Positions 61,845 through 64,000 of a DNA stretch of 64,000 bases are shown piece by piece. The notes beneath the pieces are model-generated. The model worked only from the letters and a program-made list of their open reading frames with translations, was not told where the DNA came from and did not search any database. Both the position numbers and the translations under genes were made by a program. The stretch covers positions 1 to 64,000 of the forward strand of contig JAFRBX010000004.1 of the NCBI GenBank assembly GCA_017404665.1, written 5' to 3'. Every line of letters starts with the position of its first letter. The stretch's first letter is position 1. Origin of the DNA: Ruminococcus sp. GTDB taxonomy: Bacteria > Bacillota > Clostridia > Oscillospirales > Acutalibacteraceae.

Positions 61845-62594
61845 ATGTTTGACGCGAAGAAAATGAAGGACGCCTGCGTACAGTGGATACGCGGCTGGTT
61901 TGAAGAAAACGGCAAGGGCTGCAGCGCCGTGATCGGTATCTCGGGCGGCAAGGACAGCTCCATCGTCGCGGCGCTGTGTGCCGAGGCGCTGGGCAAGGAC
62001 AGGGTCATTGGCGTGCTGATGCCAAACGGTGAGCAGGCGGATATCGATAAGGCGCAGTTGTTGGTCGATACGCTCGGGATCCGGCATTATATCGTCAATA
62101 TCAAGGATGCGGTCGACGGGATCACCGCGGCGATCCCCTTTGCGCTGAGCGATCAGAGCCGGATCAATCTACCGCCGCGCATCCGTATGGCGACGCTTTA
62201 CGCAGTGTCGCAGAGCCACAACGGGCGCGTCGCCAACACCTGCAATCTCAGCGAGGACTGGGTCGGCTATTCTACCCGCTACGGCGATACGGCGGGTGAT
62301 TTCAGCCCGTGCTCGCACTTTACCGTGGACGAGGTCAAGCAAATCGGCAGAGAGCTCGGACTGCCGGCGGCACTGGTGGACAAGGTGCCCTCCGACGGCT
62401 TGTGCGGTAAAACGGACGAGGACAATCTCGGATTTACCTACGCGGAGCTGGATCGCTATATCCGCACCGGCGAGATCGATGATCCCGTGAGCCGTGAGCG
62501 CATCGACCGCCTGCACAGGATCAACCTGTTCAAGCTGCAGCTGATGCCGTCGTTTGAATCAGGTCTGCCGGAAAAAGGGGATCAAAAATCATAG
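61845..62594 (+). CDS. nadE: NH3-dependent NAD+ synthetase
   Basis: Makes NAD+ from deamido-NAD+, ATP and ammonia. It is 249 residues, the short form without a glutaminase domain. The PP-loop is VIGISGGKDSSIVAALC; RMATLYAVSQSHNGRVANTC and GDTAGDFSPCSHFTVDEVKQ shape the deamido-NAD site; KVPSDGLCGKTDEDNLGFTY binds ATP/substrate. The ribosome binding site GAGGTACG is fair. Confidence 0.95.
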   Translation: MFDAKKMKDACVQWIRGWFEENGKGCSAVIGISGGKDSSIVAALCAEALGKDRVIGVLMPNGEQADIDKAQLLVDTLGIRHYIVNIKDAVDGITAAIPFALSDQSRINLPPRIRMATLYAVSQSHNGRVANTCNLSEDWVGYSTRYGDTAGDFSPCSHFTVDEVKQIGRELGLPAALVDKVPSDGLCGKTDEDNLGFTYAELDRYIRTGEIDDPVSRERIDRLHRINLFKLQLMPSFESGLPEKGDQKS

Positions 62595-62613
62595 AATAAT
62601 ACTAATATTCAAT

Positions 62614-62655
62614 AAAAAGCTTCTGACCTGCATCGGTAAGTCAGAAGCGCTTTTT
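62614..62655. terminator. Bidirectional terminator
   Basis: AAAAAGCTTCTGAC ... GTCAGAAGCGCTTTTT between nadE and the convergent unknown gene, overlapping the latter's stop codon. Confidence 0.8.
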
Positions 62656-63559
62656 ATTTCTTTGAAAAATCGAGGGCGTAAAAGCCGAAATGCGGGAACG
62701 CGGCTTCATCGGCGACAGCGATCAGCAGCGTGCCGCCGACATCGGGAAAGCCTTCGGCGGATATCAGATAGACGGTCTCCTTGCGCAGGCTCCACTCAGA
62801 GGTCAGCTTGGTGATGGAGCAGCTTGCGCAGTGTTCTCTGACGCGGTTGCAGACGCCCATTATCCAGAGGTTATCAATATCATAGGCTTCGACAGACACT
62901 TCGGAAACGCCCGCGGCCTCTGAATCCAGCGCGTCGTGCGGCAGCGGTTTGCGAAAGCGCAGATTTAATATCTCGCCGCCGACCGCGCTGCGGCAGGAAC
63001 AGTAGAATATGCCGTCACTGTGTCGGTATTCCTGATCTATCAGGGTGTCTACGGCGCTGCAGAATGAAGTGATCGCCGTGATCTCTGCGTCGGAAAGGTC
63101 CTCGTACTCGGGGCGATCCGTGCCGTTTTGCGTCAGGTCCTCCGCTTTTTTGATGCAGGCGTTGTAGACGGAGAGCTTCAGGTCGCCGCGATCCAGCTCG
63201 GTCAGCAGTCGGCGGTTGAATTCGTCAAAGCTGAGTACACGGGTATAGGACAGATCAAATTCGCGCTCATGCTCGGGATAGCGGTGATAATAGCGGCAGA
63301 TGAGCTGCCCCGCGCTGTTTGTGCCGAACACGCTGTAGGCTTCGAAAATATCGTTGCGCTCCCGGCGCTCGATGCCGCCGCGCACCTGCGTACGGCACCA
63401 TTCGATGAAATCATCCGCAGGCTTTGCTGTTTCGAGCGGTTTTTCGGCAGGAACCGCGGGACTCTCGGCAGGTTCTTCGGGGATAGGCAGGGTCGTTGGC
63501 TGCGGCTGAGTATCCTGATGTTCGGTTTTGGAACGGAAAAAGCGGAACGGATTTTTCAT
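62654..63559 (-). CDS. Protein of unknown function with Pro-rich N-terminus
   Basis: A 301-residue, apparently cytoplasmic protein. A short basic start (MKNPFRFFRSKTEH) is followed by a Pro/Glu/Ala-rich disordered region (about 15-48) and a mixed alpha/beta body with DDFIEWCRTQVRGGIERRER and ICRYYHRYPEHEREFDLSYT, and paired cysteines (REHCASCSITKL). No signal peptide or membrane segment. The start at 63559 follows GGAGG. I do not recognise the family; DNA or RNA binding is not evident. Confidence 0.7.
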   Translation of the reverse strand: MKNPFRFFRSKTEHQDTQPQPTTLPIPEEPAESPAVPAEKPLETAKPADDFIEWCRTQVRGGIERRERNDIFEAYSVFGTNSAGQLICRYYHRYPEHEREFDLSYTRVLSFDEFNRRLLTELDRGDLKLSVYNACIKKAEDLTQNGTDRPEYEDLSDAEITAITSFCSAVDTLIDQEYRHSDGIFYCSCRSAVGGEILNLRFRKPLPHDALDSEAAGVSEVSVEAYDIDNLWIMGVCNRVREHCASCSITKLTSEWSLRKETVYLISAEGFPDVGGTLLIAVADEAAFPHFGFYALDFSKK

Positions 63560-63590
63560 AGCGTCCTCCGTATGGCATTTTTTATTAATT

Positions 63591-63630
63591 GTCATTGCGA
63601 AGCCCTTTAGGGCTGTGGCAATCTCAACCG
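63591..63630. repeat. Family-A repeat (inverted)
   Basis: GTCATTGCGAAGCCC-TTTA-GGGCTGTGGCAATCTCAACCG, upstream of the unknown gene. Confidence 0.75.
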
Positions 63631-63732
63631 ATTAATAAGGGTCAAATACCCCGCTGCTTGCACCGGGGAAGTTTATTGAATACATGATAGCAGATAACAG
63701 GATATTTGTAAATCGCGAACAAAAGATTTCTG

Positions 63733-63761
63733 TTGTGCAGAGGCTGAAAATGTGCTACAAT
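63733..63761 (+). promoter_or_regulatory. Promoter of the 2-hydroxyacid dehydrogenase gene
   Basis: -35 TTGTGC (63733-63738), a 17-nt spacer and -10 TACAAT (63756-63761). Confidence 0.6.
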
Positions 63762-63780
63762 CACGGCAGAGGTGATAACA

Positions 63781-64000
63781 GTGAAAATCGTATTGACCGA
63801 CGCGCAGACCGTTGTGGACGACCTCGTGACCGCCGACTGCCTGAATGAGTTCGGCGAGGTGGTATCCTACGGGCTGCTGGCGTATGAGGAGATCGCGCAG
63901 GCGATCGCCGACGCGGATATGGTGGTTGTCAACAAGACGCTGCTCAACAGCCATACACTCCGATTGGCAAAAAAGCTGCAATATATCGGGCTTTTCGCAA
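63781..64000 (+). CDS. D-2-hydroxyacid dehydrogenase, N-terminal fragment (cut by the window end)
   Basis: Starts at GTG with GAGGTGAT 5-8 nt upstream and runs off the window. The 73 visible residues read MKIVLTDAQTVVDDLVTADC, then a stretch with FGEVVSYG and EEIAQAIADADMVVVNKTLL, ending KKLQYIGLFA. This is the substrate-binding half of D-isomer 2-hydroxyacid dehydrogenases of the glycerate/hydroxypyruvate reductase type, where an N-K-T motif and Y-I-G are typical. The NAD domain and catalytic His are outside the window, so the exact activity is open. Confidence 0.82.
   Translation, partial: MKIVLTDAQTVVDDLVTADCLNEFGEVVSYGLLAYEEIAQAIADADMVVVNKTLLNSHTLRLAKKLQYIGLFA

Overview
The window looks like a chromosomal piece of a strictly fermentative, Gram-positive Clostridia bacterium. 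Oscillospirales (Ruminococcus-like gut species) is my best guess. The reasons are the single-chain pyruvate:ferredoxin oxidoreductase, many lipoproteins with a Cys lipobox, no outer-membrane genes, HrcA/CIRCE heat-shock control, GC-rich housekeeping genes, and five secreted proteins ending in type-I-like dockerin modules. This placement is inferred from gene content; no 16S rRNA or tRNA gene was seen.

Layout. 0.2-1.9 kb: a zinc-type ABC-transporter binding lipoprotein and a Fur/Zur repressor with its own operator pair. 2.1-10.1 kb: aminoacyl-tRNA synthetases hisS, aspS and valS with two lipoproteins between them. 10.4-12.9 kb: a secreted NlpC/P60-type hydrolase with a dockerin, divergent from a small XRE regulator. 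13.0-16.6 kb: nifJ. 17.1-24.3 kb: three more dockerin proteins (leucine-rich repeat, cohesin-like, CotH) around a HAD phosphatase. 24.8-28.5 kb: lexA, a candidate orphan small RNA, a membrane protein, an RlmI-like rRNA methyltransferase and a lipoprotein. 28.9-32.1 kb: a ydjI-ydjG-ydjH membrane-stress operon. 32.6-35.3 kb: a zinc-ribbon membrane protein, a TfoX-N protein and an esterase. 35.4-38.6 kb: apbE divergent from an EetA/EetB-like pair. 38.6-40.5 kb: a TetR-led operon. 40.7-46.1 kb: a fatty-acid activation and phospholipid cluster (fakA, fakB, GNAT protein, plsX, acpP). 46.2-48.4 kb: the second LRR-dockerin gene. 48.7-50.1 kb: a VTC polyphosphate polymerase/DUF4956 pair. 50.4-53.3 kb: citrate synthase, a DMT transporter and rpsT. 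53.5-55.7 kb: two small membrane proteins and a prophage remnant. 55.7-61.0 kb: hrcA-grpE-dnaK-dnaJ. 61.1-64.0 kb: a membrane protein, nadE, an unknown protein and a partial 2-hydroxyacid dehydrogenase.

The intergenic space is unusually rich in short dispersed repeats. There are at least four families. Family A is a REP-like hairpin ending in a GAGATTGCC / GCAATGAC signature (about 12 copies). Family B is a CCCTC...GAGGG double-hairpin. Family C has a CGTCCCTACG signature. Family D is a roughly 125-bp MITE-like element with GGGGAGAGATAACGC ends (3 copies). Several are nested or sit inside operons and 5' leaders.

The most striking signal is a shared promoter and 260-300-nt leader upstream of the two LRR-dockerin genes (16844-17139 and, on the minus strand, 48386-48060). 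The leader is conserved in sequence and secondary structure, including compensatory base changes, and ends in an intrinsic-terminator hairpin just before the ribosome binding site. The signal peptides that follow it have diverged. I read it as a possible undescribed attenuator or riboswitch-like RNA. Other points of interest are a Fur-family operator of unusual sequence, a probably leaderless apbE, a terminator whose 3' arm carries the next gene's Shine-Dalgarno sequence, and secreted proteins whose body is AT-rich while the dockerin end has host-like GC.
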